DNA from: Clostridiales bacterium
GTDB lineage: Bacteria; Bacillota; Clostridia; Saccharofermentanales; UBA5734
Length of the DNA: 8,254 nt
Assembly (NCBI GenBank): GCA_007135995.1
Contig: SLHU01000324.1
Location: forward strand, 1-8,254
Direction: 5' to 3'
Below, piece by piece: positions 1 to 5,680 of this stretch. The notes below the pieces were generated by a model that was not told the DNA's origin, did not search any database, and saw only the letters and a list, made by a program, of their open reading frames with translations. A program made the position numbers and the translations under genes. Within the stretch, counting starts at the first letter, position 1. Each line of letters opens with the position of its first letter.

Positions 1-175
1 AATAAGAGCCCGGGTTCCATTCTGGTGTAGTAAAGACAGCGTCAAGACCCATTTCCCTGAAGAAAGGGACACTGTTGCTCACCAGCAAAAACAAAATAGC
101 CAGAAGCACAAAAACAACAAATAAGCCGTTAAGGCCAAAAAAAAGTTTGATTAAGTTTTCTTTTATGCGGTTCAC
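1..175 (-). CDS. pstC: Phosphate ABC transporter permease PstC, N-terminal part (cut by window edge)
   Basis: Only the first 58 codons lie in the window; the gene runs off the left edge. PstC is one of the two membrane permeases of the high-affinity phosphate importer PstSCAB. The visible start reads (V/M)NRIKENLIKLFFGLNGL, followed by one hydrophobic membrane segment at about residues 11-32 (rich in F, L and V). Next comes an outward-facing stretch containing SVPFFREMG and TTPEWNPGS, which is typical of PstC N-termini. I chose the GTG at 173-175 because GGAGG at 185-189 sits 9 bases upstream and the residue pattern matches the family there. The frame stays open upstream to a TAA at 302-304, but no ATG occurs in it. 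The only other in-frame standard start is a GTG inside the hairpin at 202-244. It lies directly downstream of pstS on the same strand, as in known pst operons. Confidence 0.85.
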   Translation of the reverse strand, partial: MNRIKENLIKLFFGLNGLFVVFVLLAILFLLVSNSVPFFREMGLDAVFTTPEWNPGSY

Positions 176-184
176 AATACAATG

Positions 185-189
185 CCTCC
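185..189 (-). promoter_or_regulatory. Ribosome binding site fixing the GTG start of pstC
   Basis: The minus strand reads GGAGG here, 9 bases before the GTG at 173-175. It lies outside the upstream hairpin (202-244), so it should stay accessible. This is the main reason for choosing a GTG start over a longer N-terminal extension. Confidence 0.65.
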
Positions 190-201
190 AGTACCGGGTG
201 A

Positions 202-244
202 CATGCGGCCGGAGACCCTTCCGTGAGAGGATCTCCACCGCATG
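202..244 (-). other. Large RNA hairpin in the pstS-pstC intergenic region
   Basis: On the minus strand an outer stem CATGCGG pairs with CCGCATG (7 bp). A small internal loop (1 versus 2 bases) follows, then an inner stem GGAGATCCT pairs with AGGGTCTCC (9 bp including one G-T pair). The apical loop has 8 bases. No T-tract follows, so it does not look like a terminator. Its place between the binding-protein gene and the permease gene suggests an mRNA stabilising or processing element that keeps pstS mRNA more abundant than pstC mRNA, as reported for other pst operons. That role is inference; the pairing is seen directly. Confidence 0.7.
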
Positions 245-277
245 GTCTATCTTCTTTACTTCATCAGATAAGCGTCT

Positions 278-305
278 TTTTCTGATTAATATCTTTTCTG
301 ATTAA
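278..305. repeat. Pair of 12-bp direct repeats, 16-bp period, in the pstS-pstC gap
   Basis: The plus strand has TTTTCTGATTAA at 278-289 and again, identically, at 294-305. The two are separated by 4 bases, giving a 16-bp period. They lie between pstS and the 202-244 hairpin. The function is unknown; a regulator site or simple slippage are both possible. Confidence 0.6.
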
Positions 306-317
306 GTTTTTATTTAC

Positions 318-341
318 GATCATGTGTTAGATCATGTGTTA
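318..341. repeat. Perfect 12-bp tandem duplication across the pstS stop codon
   Basis: GATCATGTGTTA occurs at 318-329 and immediately again at 330-341. On the coding (minus) strand the first copy begins with the pstS stop TAA at 339-341, so the second copy repeats a TAA. On that strand the pair also places TTAACA and CTAACA 12 bp apart, loosely like PhoP-type half sites. Recent slippage duplication is the simplest reading. Confidence 0.7.
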
Positions 342-1394
342 AGATCCAAAGCTTTCATCATTCATCGCCTGATATTCAGCAGTGATCGGGAAAAATCCTT
401 CTTGCTGAACGATCGCCTGTCCTTCATCACTGACAACAAACGCCAGATATTCTTTGAGAGCGCCTTGTGGTGTACCGTTTGTATAATGAAACAACGGTCT
501 GACGATTGGATATTTGCCTTGCATAATATTTTCAATTTCAAGCGGTGTGGCAGCTTCACTGTTTTCATCAGCAGCCACATTTAAGATCTTGAGCCCTGAT
601 ACAGGCGCTCCATCCTGAGCGGCATAACCGATACCAACATAACCAATACTTGCCTGATCGGCCAGAACCCCTTCAACAATGTTCGCGTTACCGGCAAGCA
701 TTTTCTTGCCTGAAGAATAATCACCTTTAACAACAGATTCCATAAAATAGACATAGGTACCTGAACTGCTCTGGCGTCCGTACGTTGAGATGTCCATGTC
801 ATCCCCGCCCACTTCGTTCCAGTTAGTAATATCTCCTCTGAAAATAGCGCCAATCTGGTCAACGGTCAATTCTTCAATCGCGTTGTTCTCGTTGACAATA
901 ACTGCCAGTCCGTCCTGTGCGAAGATAAAGGCAACCGGTTCAACACCATTCGCTATAGCCTGTTCTATTTCTGAGTCACGCATAGGTCTTGATGAATTGG
1001 CCACATCTATCTGATTGTCGATCAAGGCTGCGATACCTGTACCTGATCCACCGCCTGTCACCGCGAATTGTACGCCGGATTGTGTCCCGGTGTAAACTTC
1101 GGTCAGACGCTGAACCATATTAACTTCAGTGTCTGATCCCGCTATCTGAAACATCCCGGTTTCTTCTTCCTGATCATCGCCCTGCGCATCCTGGCCGGTC
1201 TGTTCAGTGTCGGAATCATCATCACCCTGTGATGTTGTTGTTTCCTGCTGTGCCTGAGTTGTTGTTTCCTGCTTCGCCTGAGTTGTCTGCTCTTGTGTAT
1301 CTGTTTGTCCGGCAGTGCCGCAGCCTGATATCAGCATCAGGCTCAGCGTGGCAGCCAATACTAGTAATCCTGTTTTCTTGAGTAACCTGTTCAT
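339..1394 (-). CDS. pstS: Phosphate-binding lipoprotein PstS of the Pst ABC importer
   Basis: The 351-residue protein captures inorganic phosphate outside the membrane and delivers it to PstC/PstA. Residues 1-24 are a lipoprotein signal peptide (MNRLLKK, hydrophobic core, lipobox LISGC) with the lipidated Cys at 25. Residues 26-80 form a low-complexity Q/T/D/E linker. The phosphate-binding PBP-like domain follows: GSDT near 86-89, GGGSGTG at 114-120, SSRP at 134-137, QDGLAV at 160-165 and RQSSSGT at 207-213, all placed as in PstS. The FRGDITNWNEVGG segment at 185-197 is also typical of the family. I chose the ATG at 1392-1394 because AGGAGG-type SD bases at 1401-1406 lie 6 bases upstream and the signal peptide starts correctly. 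A longer in-frame start would add 22 hydrophilic residues before the signal and would overlap the Pho-box array. It is followed by pstC, and phosphate control is likely given the upstream repeats. Confidence 0.95.
   Translation of the reverse strand: MNRLLKKTGLLVLAATLSLMLISGCGTAGQTDTQEQTTQAKQETTTQAQQETTTSQGDDDSDTEQTGQDAQGDDQEEETGMFQIAGSDTEVNMVQRLTEVYTGTQSGVQFAVTGGGSGTGIAALIDNQIDVANSSRPMRDSEIEQAIANGVEPVAFIFAQDGLAVIVNENNAIEELTVDQIGAIFRGDITNWNEVGGDDMDISTYGRQSSSGTYVYFMESVVKGDYSSGKKMLAGNANIVEGVLADQASIGYVGIGYAAQDGAPVSGLKILNVAADENSEAATPLEIENIMQGKYPIVRPLFHYTNGTPQGALKEYLAFVVSDEGQAIVQQEGFFPITAEYQAMNDESFGS
1237..1284. repeat. 24-bp imperfect tandem repeat in the pstS linker region
   Basis: Two adjacent 24-bp units (1237-1260 and 1261-1284) differ at only two bases. 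They encode two copies of the octapeptide TTQA(K/Q)QET in the flexible linker between the lipidated Cys and the phosphate-binding domain. Being a multiple of three, the duplication keeps frame and can change linker length. Confidence 0.8.
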
Positions 1395-1439
1395 ACTCTT
1401 TCCTCCAATTAATTCTTTTTCGTTAATCTGGCTTAAGCT

Positions 1440-1478
1440 TATCAGGCGCTGATTAGGCAATGATTAGATCATCGTTAA
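1440..1478 (-). promoter_or_regulatory. Candidate Pho box: four hexamers at exact 11-bp spacing upstream of pstS
   Basis: Read on the minus strand the hexamers are TTAACG (1478-1473), CTAATC (1467-1462), CTAATC (1456-1451) and CTGATA (1445-1440), each separated by 5 bases. The consensus is roughly (T/C)T(A/G)A(T/C)N. One further 11-bp step upstream gives TTTACC (1489-1484), a weaker fit. Direct hexamer or heptamer repeats with an 11-bp period next to pstS are the hallmark of PhoB/PhoP response-regulator binding, and the Firmicutes core is TTAACA-like. The array ends 45 bases before the pstS ATG. No convincing -10 could be fixed downstream; GATTAA at 1423-1428 is the best weak candidate. Confidence 0.6.
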
Positions 1479-1507
1479 AAGGAGGTAAAGTGAGGCAAAA
1501 AAAGCAC

Positions 1508-1535
1508 TAAAAAAAAACAGCATTCCTGCTGTTTT
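1508..1535 (-). terminator. Rho-independent terminator of the smr gene, upstream of pstS
   Basis: On the minus strand AAAACAGCA (1535-1527) pairs with TGCTGTTTT (1522-1514) around a GGAA loop. The descending arm runs into nine consecutive T (1517-1509), and a second T7 run follows at 1503-1497. This should end transcription from the smr gene about 100 bases after its stop and insulate pstS. Confidence 0.85.
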
Positions 1536-1590
1536 CATGGCTAAATGTTCAGTTTATAAAAGATTATATCAAAAACTATATCTGATCCCC

Positions 1591-1618
1591 ACTTATTTTC
1601 ACCACCCTGAAAATAAGT
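1591..1618. repeat. 10-bp perfect inverted repeat just downstream of the smr gene
   Basis: ACTTATTTTC (1591-1600) and GAAAATAAGT (1609-1618) are exact reverse complements with an 8-base spacer. The repeat begins 18 bases past the smr stop codon. There is no T-tract on either strand, so it is not a standard terminator. It could be an mRNA 3'-end stabiliser or a dyad operator. The rest of 1536-1635 is AT-rich with nothing else recognisable. Confidence 0.6.
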
Positions 1619-1635
1619 AAGATAAACAATATTTT

Positions 1636-1977
1636 TTACAAAACAACAACTGTCACACCGTCATTTTGCCTGCCCCAGTCAGGATCCTGGCGAAAATCAG
1701 GCGCGAGCTCAATCAGCTGGCGTCCGCGGTTTTCAAACGGTCCAAAGCTTTCTCCCGGACAAAAAGCCCTAATTTTCTTACTGCGCATCTGCTCGTTCAG
1801 ATAACGGTGTGTCGCTTGTTTAATAGCGCCGCCGGTGCCTGAAGATCCATAGCCATGAATAACCTTGACCGTCTTTACACCAACTCGGCGTAAAGTTGCC
1901 ATTTCCAGACGCAGACGCATCATTGCTGTATCTACTTTCGGATGTCCTTGTTCCAGGTTGATTAACCTTGCAGCCAT
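1636..1977 (-). CDS. Stand-alone small MutS-related (Smr) domain protein
   Basis: The 113-residue protein is essentially one Smr domain. Smr domains, first known as the C-terminus of MutS2, often bind or cleave nucleic acids, and related proteins act on collided ribosomes or branched DNA. Visible features are the core strand plus VIHGYGSSGTGG loop at 39-50 (the conserved HGxG motif, His41), the following helix AIKQATHRYL, and the C-terminal strand GVTVVVL. The usual N-terminal LDLHG-type motif is not present; the equivalent place reads INLEQGHPKVD. The ATG at 1975-1977 has AGGAAG at 1983-1988, 5 bases upstream. It has its own promoter and terminator and so appears to be a single-gene unit. 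The substrate cannot be told from sequence. Confidence 0.8.
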   Translation of the reverse strand: MAARLINLEQGHPKVDTAMMRLRLEMATLRRVGVKTVKVIHGYGSSGTGGAIKQATHRYLNEQMRSKKIRAFCPGESFGPFENRGRQLIELAPDFRQDPDWGRQNDGVTVVVL

Positions 1978-2010
1978 GGTAACTTCCTTTCTTTAATCAT
2001 TAATAGTACA

Positions 2011-2039
2011 ATTCTATCATGTATGATGGGGGTTTACAA
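2011..2039 (-). promoter_or_regulatory. Sigma-A type promoter of the smr gene
   Basis: The minus strand has TTGTAA (2039-2034) as -35 and TAGAAT (2016-2011) as -10 with a 17-bp spacer, matching consensus at 4 of 6 and 5 of 6 positions. It lies 34 bases upstream of the smr ATG. The spacer contains a small dyad ATCAT-gt-ATGAT at 2017-2028. Confidence 0.65.
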
Positions 2040-2057
2040 ACAACTCTTTGTGAATGA

Positions 2058-2096
2058 AGCTGCCGGCAAGCACACATCTCAACGTGCCTGCCAGCT
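2058..2096. other. Hairpin in the smr-rsuA divergent intergenic region
   Basis: Arms AGCT, GGCA, GCAC (2058-2073) pair with GTGC, TGCC, AGCT (2084-2096) with one mismatch and a 3-base bulge. The 10-base loop is ACATCTCAAC. The same 10 bases recur at 2146-2155, just before the rsuA ribosome binding site. No T-tract follows on either strand, so it is not a terminator. It may sit in the rsuA leader if that promoter is upstream. Function is unknown. Confidence 0.45.
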
Positions 2097-2183
2097 GAAT
2101 ATCTATAGGACAGATACTTGCATGCCAATGTTTATACCAATGATTACATCTCAACTCAGGCAGGATAATTGTTAGGAGACTAT

Positions 2184-2942
2184 ATGCGACTGGACAGAGT
2201 ACTTGCAAATGCCGGCTTAGGGTCCAGATCAGAAATCAGAAAACTGATCCGGTCCGGACAGGTTAAGCTCGATCAGCAGGTCATCACGGATGCTGGTTAT
2301 CAGGTACATGACCCTGCCGCGGCAAAGCTGATGATTCGCGGACAGCCTGTTGAGACAAGACAGCATCTCTATATCATGTTCAATAAGCCAGCCGGCCTGA
2401 TCACAGCAATGGAAGATAAAAAAGACAACACGATCGCGGATCGGCTGCCAAGGATGTTTCTCGACAAAAAAGTTGCACCTGTCGGCCGGCTTGACCGTGA
2501 TACAACCGGCCTGCTGATTTTAACCAACGATGGCACCCTTTCACATCGGCTGGCGAGTCCGCGCTGGTCAGTAGGCAAAGTGTATGATGTTACGATCCAT
2601 GATAATGGTGTTTTATTTTCAGAAAAAGATATAAACCTGTTCGCAGCCGGCATACAGCTTTCTGATGATTTTACCTGCAAGCCGGCGAGGCTGGAAGTTC
2701 TGGGGAAAAACAGGGCTTTGCTGGAGATACATGAGGGCAAGTTTCACCAGGTCAAGCGTATGATGCAGAAAACAGGCCGTGAAGTTGCAGCGCTTCACCG
2801 TGTTCGTATCGGACCGCTTTTTCTTGATCCCGACTTAAACGCAGGGGATTATCGTCATCTGAGTCAACAGGAAGTCGACAGCTTATATCATGCCGTCAGG
2901 CTGACCGACTCAGAGCAAATACAAAACACGGATCAGTTTTGA
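2184..2942 (+). CDS. rsuA: RsuA-family 16S rRNA pseudouridine synthase
   Basis: The 252-residue enzyme converts a uridine to pseudouridine in rRNA; in E. coli RsuA the target is U516 of 16S rRNA. An S4-type RNA-binding domain covers about residues 1-60 (MRLDRVLANAGLGSRSEIRK). The catalytic domain has NKPAG at 67-71 and the signature GRLDRDTTGLL at 101-111, with the nucleophile Asp104. EGKFHQVKRM and ALHRVRIGPLFLD follow as in RsuA. The long-insert features of RluE are not evident, and RluB or RluF subtypes remain possible. I chose the ATG at 2184 because AGGAG at 2174-2178 is 5 bases upstream and the family starts MRLD; a TTG 5 codons earlier would overlap that site. The last codons (QNTDQF) and the stop lie inside the palindromic terminator shared with the convergent gene. 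No clear promoter was found. Confidence 0.9.
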   Translation: MRLDRVLANAGLGSRSEIRKLIRSGQVKLDQQVITDAGYQVHDPAAAKLMIRGQPVETRQHLYIMFNKPAGLITAMEDKKDNTIADRLPRMFLDKKVAPVGRLDRDTTGLLILTNDGTLSHRLASPRWSVGKVYDVTIHDNGVLFSEKDINLFAAGIQLSDDFTCKPARLEVLGKNRALLEIHEGKFHQVKRMMQKTGREVAALHRVRIGPLFLDPDLNAGDYRHLSQQEVDSLYHAVRLTDSEQIQNTDQF

Positions 2943-2954
2943 TCCGTGTTTTGT
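2921..2954. terminator. Bidirectional terminator within overlapping 3' ends of two convergent genes
   Basis: A perfect 15-bp inverted repeat, ACAAAACACGGATCA (2921-2935) and its complement (2940-2954), flanks a 4-base loop. Each strand ends its descending arm in TTTTGT, so it can stop transcription from both sides. It holds the stop codons of both rsuA (2940-2942) and the convergent membrane-protein gene (2933-2935). The T-run is short (4 bases) and lies inside the stem, so termination efficiency is uncertain. Confidence 0.8.
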
Positions 2955-3991
2955 CTGGCCAGTTCCTCTTCCATTTGCCTGGTCATCTCATCTTCAAATT
3001 CTTGACGCTGCTGACTCATACGTTCAAAGTCCATAATCCACTGTATGATAAAATCTTCAGCCATCGCAAGGTTCTCAGCCCGATGGCCTATCGTCAGGAT
3101 TTGCCTGTCGCTGTAGATCCCCAGGCCTTCAGTCAAATCGAGCGACGTTACATCAAGTCCGTAAACAGTCAAAGATCTGTCAAGGTTAAACTCCTCTGCT
3201 GTTGGACCGGGCGTCGGCGTAGCGAAAATATCGTCCGGCACAGCAGCGTTTTCGTCATAAGGCCGGCGCTGAGCAACAATTGCTTCAAGAATTTCATCTG
3301 GCAGCTCAAGATTTCCGATTCTCTCATAAAGCTCATTTAGAGGCGCGAAAGCACCTTGAATCGCATAATGTTCAAAAACAACTTCATCGCAAAGATAGAT
3401 CTCAATATTATCAGCCGCCATCAGGGTCATCATTTTCATCATGTACGCGTACTGATTTTCTGAATTATATCCTTCAATCTGGCCTGTCTCAGGATCACGC
3501 AGTTCTTCTGGATCACGCAGATCGAGCGGCAGCATCTGCATCTCAAACCGCTGCACATCAGGCAGTTTTTCCAGAACATAATCCTCCACCCGGCGCTCGT
3601 GATCTTCTGACGCACCAAAAATACCGGCGACAACAATCTGGAAATCCGCGGGTACATTGGTGACAACCGAGTAGATAAAATAACCGACCAAAGCAATGAC
3701 GATGATCGTGAACAAAGCCGGTACACGGCCATAATCCCAGATATTCCGCCATTCCTTTCGTTTTTTGCCCCAGATGACGGTTTCCATCCGCGGGTCAACC
3801 GGTTCAGGTTCAACGTATTTACCGGTTAAAATACTGTATGCTAACGTTATCTGATCGATTTCCTTCATGGACTCGGGATCAGCTTTGCCGCGATAGCGCT
3901 TCATCAGGATTGTATAACGATTTTCTATGTCATAAATATTAGCACTTTGTTCAAGGCCCAGGATATTCAGACATTCATCTTTACTCAGCAA
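2933..3991 (-). CDS. Single-pass membrane protein: degenerate J-like domain plus solute-binding-like ectodomain
   Basis: I do not recognise this 352-residue protein as a named family. Residues 7-57 fit a DnaJ J-domain fold (NILGLEQSANIYDIENRY, then KEIDQITLAYSILTG), but the HPD motif that activates DnaK is replaced by RGK at 34-36. Basic residues 76-82 precede a transmembrane helix at about 90-110, so the J-like part should be cytoplasmic. The outer part (113-352) starts FQIVVAGIFG. It contains AADNIEIYLCDEVVFEHYA at 192-210 followed by GAFAPLNEL, which resembles the sugar-type solute-binding-protein pattern. A Pro/Thr linker (ATPTPGPTAEE) occurs near 257-267 and a charged Q/E-rich helix ends the protein. 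I chose the TTG at 3989-3991 because GGAGG at 3999-4003 lies 7 bases upstream; an ATG 18 codons earlier lacks a site. It follows lysS by 76 bp and overlaps rsuA by 10 bp. Confidence 0.7.
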   Translation of the reverse strand: MLSKDECLNILGLEQSANIYDIENRYTILMKRYRGKADPESMKEIDQITLAYSILTGKYVEPEPVDPRMETVIWGKKRKEWRNIWDYGRVPALFTIIVIALVGYFIYSVVTNVPADFQIVVAGIFGASEDHERRVEDYVLEKLPDVQRFEMQMLPLDLRDPEELRDPETGQIEGYNSENQYAYMMKMMTLMAADNIEIYLCDEVVFEHYAIQGAFAPLNELYERIGNLELPDEILEAIVAQRRPYDENAAVPDDIFATPTPGPTAEEFNLDRSLTVYGLDVTSLDLTEGLGIYSDRQILTIGHRAENLAMAEDFIIQWIMDFERMSQQRQEFEDEMTRQMEEELARQNTDQN

Positions 3992-3998
3992 GCAACCA

Positions 3999-4003
3999 CC
4001 TCC
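3999..4003 (-). promoter_or_regulatory. Ribosome binding site fixing a TTG start
   Basis: GGAGG on the minus strand, within GGAGGTGG, is 7 bases from the TTG at 3989-3991. The alternative ATG start at 4043-4045 would put this site and the TATAAT at 4011-4016 inside the coding region, so the shorter TTG-started protein is favoured. Confidence 0.65.
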
Positions 4004-4010
4004 AGATGTT

Positions 4011-4016
4011 ATTATA
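4011..4016 (-). promoter_or_regulatory. Possible -10 element upstream of the J-like membrane protein gene
   Basis: A perfect TATAAT (preceded by TTTAA) occurs on the minus strand in the 76-bp gap after lysS. No good -35 lies 16-18 bp upstream, and the predicted leader would be only about 13 bases. It could therefore be a weak internal promoter or chance AT-rich sequence. Confidence 0.3.
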
Positions 4017-4067
4017 TTAAAGGCTTGTGGCTCAATTATGTGCAAATGTTAAAAACTTGGAAACAAA

Positions 4068-5630
4068 CTACCGCAGCGGCTTCATGGTCGGGAACAAAAG
4101 CACATCGCGGATAGAAGCGCTGTTCGTCAGCAGCATCACCAGCCGGTCAATTCCGATACCCAGTCCTCCGGTTGGCGGCATGCCATACTCAAGCGCCTGA
4201 CAAAAATCTTCATCTGTCAGATTTGCTTCTTCATCACCGGCTGCTCTTTTATCTGCCTGCATAGCGAAGCGCTCACGCTGATCCTGCGGATCATTCAGCT
4301 CTGAGTAGGCATTCGCGAATTCACGGCCGAAGATGAACAGTTCAAACCGCTCGGTCAGCTGTGGTTTACCGGGTTTTTTCTTCGTAAGTGGTGACAGTTC
4401 AAGCGGATAGTCATAGATAAAGGTTGGCTGAATGAGTTTGGGTTCACAAAAAACTTCAAAGCAGGCATTCATCAGCGCATCACGCGACCACTTCGGATCT
4501 ATATCGGCCAGGCCGGCCTGTTTCGCTGCTTGTCTTGCTTCATCGGCTGTTTCGATCTGGCTGAAATCAATATTGGCATACTGCATGATTGCATCATTCA
4601 TCGAAAGCCGCTGATAAGGCGGTGCCAGACCGATCTCCTGCCCCTGATAGGTGATGGTGGTCTCTTGATTAACAGCAAGTGCTGTTGCCTGGATGAGCTG
4701 TTCTGTCAGTTCCATCATGCCCATATAATCTGTATACGCCTGATACAGCTCAAGCAGGGTAAACTCAGGGTTATGCTTAATCGACAACCCTTCATTTCTA
4801 AATTGTCTGCCTATTTCATAAACACGGTCAAACCCGCCGACAATCAGCCGCTTCAGGTAAAGCTCGGGCGAAATACGAAGAAACAGATCAATATCCAGCG
4901 CGTTATGATGCGTGATAAAAGGCCTGGCAGCGGCACCGCCGGGAATACTGTTGAGAATGGGTGTCTCAACTTCAATAAACGAGCGGTTGTCCAGTTCCTG
5001 GCGCAGGGTTTTTAAAACAAGACTTCGCATATGAAACGTGTGTTTCACTTCCGGATTAACAATCAGGTCCAGATATCGCTGGCGATAGCGCGTATCGGTA
5101 TCTTTCAGGCCATGGTATTTTTCGGGCAGCGGTCTCAGGGCTTTGGCAAGCAAGGTATAGCCGGATGTTTTAACCGATATTTCGCCTCTCTGAGTGCGGA
5201 AAACAGTTCCCCTGATGCCAACCTGATCACCTATATCAAGTTTTTGCCACTGCTTATAAGCCGCTTCACCCAGGGCGTCAATTTTCGTGAACAACTGGAT
5301 TCGCCCGCGGCTGTCCGCCAGATCACAAAAGCTGACTTTTCCCATCCCTCGCTTGCTCATCAGGCGGCCGGCGACAAAAACTTCATCATGCTCCATTTCA
5401 TCAAAATGATCTAATATATCCTGGCTATAATGTGTGACCGGGTAACGAACCTGACTATAAGGGTCTTGCCCTGAAGTTTGAAGCTCGGCCAGTTTTTCAA
5501 GCCGGATACGGTTCTGTTCCTGCAGATCGGGCTCTTGCCGGCTGTTTTCATTCTGCGAATCTACTTTGCCTGAATGGCGCTCAGAGCCTTTGATTTGATC
5601 ATGAGCCTGTTCATTCTTTTCTATGTCCAT
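4068..5630 (-). CDS. lysS: Class II lysyl-tRNA synthetase
   Basis: The 520-residue cytoplasmic enzyme charges tRNA-Lys with lysine using ATP. An OB-fold anticodon-binding domain spans about 82-160 ([21 protein letters not shown]). The class II catalytic core has motif 1 at 218-238 ([21 protein letters not shown]), motif 2 at 277-299 (FRNEG ... [14 protein letters not shown]) and motif 3 at 488-502 ([14 protein letters not shown]). The LysRS signature [17 protein letters not shown] precedes motif 3. A hydrophilic N-terminal extension of about 38 residues, rich in Q, E, N and S, precedes the usual [14 protein letters not shown] start, making it slightly longer than typical bacterial LysRS (about 490-505). 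The ATG at 5628-5630 has GGAGG at 5637-5641, 6 bases upstream; the longer open frame has no site and overlaps the intergenic hairpin. It follows greA, a common order in Firmicutes. Confidence 0.96.
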   Translation of the reverse strand: MDIEKNEQAHDQIKGSERHSGKVDSQNENSRQEPDLQEQNRIRLEKLAELQTSGQDPYSQVRYPVTHYSQDILDHFDEMEHDEVFVAGRLMSKRGMGKVSFCDLADSRGRIQLFTKIDALGEAAYKQWQKLDIGDQVGIRGTVFRTQRGEISVKTSGYTLLAKALRPLPEKYHGLKDTDTRYRQRYLDLIVNPEVKHTFHMRSLVLKTLRQELDNRSFIEVETPILNSIPGGAAARPFITHHNALDIDLFLRISPELYLKRLIVGGFDRVYEIGRQFRNEGLSIKHNPEFTLLELYQAYTDYMGMMELTEQLIQATALAVNQETTITYQGQEIGLAPPYQRLSMNDAIMQYANIDFSQIETADEARQAAKQAGLADIDPKWSRDALMNACFEVFCEPKLIQPTFIYDYPLELSPLTKKKPGKPQLTERFELFIFGREFANAYSELNDPQDQRERFAMQADKRAAGDEEANLTDEDFCQALEYGMPPTGGLGIGIDRLVMLLTNSASIRDVLLFPTMKPLR

Positions 5631-5647
5631 CGTTTGCCTCCAATTGG

Positions 5648-5680
5648 AAAAACACCGGCCTGCATTCATGCAAACCGGTG
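5648..5680 (-). terminator. Terminator or attenuator hairpin between greA and lysS
   Basis: On the minus strand CACCGG (5680-5675) pairs with CCGGTG (5658-5653), with an inner TGCA/TGCA pair around ATGAATGC-type loop sequence, followed by T5 (5652-5648). It ends only 7 bases before the lysS GGAGG. It looks like a moderate Rho-independent terminator, so lysS must be reached by read-through or by a promoter between greA and the hairpin. I saw no clear such promoter. Confidence 0.6.

Noticed and set aside
1395..1460. Longer PstS start adding 22 residues
   Set aside because: It would place a hydrophilic leader before a clear lipoprotein signal peptide and overlap the Pho-box repeats. The ATG at 1394 has a well-spaced ribosome site.
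1480..1510. A perfect plus-strand Shine-Dalgarno (AAAGGAGGT) followed by GTG and a 6-codon frame
   Set aside because: The frame ends after six codons and there is no plus-strand gene nearby. Chance, or part of the pstS upstream region, is more likely.
2939..3663. Plus-strand open frames opposite the J-like membrane protein gene
   Set aside because: They show no recognisable protein pattern, lack good ribosome sites and mirror the minus-strand coding sequence.
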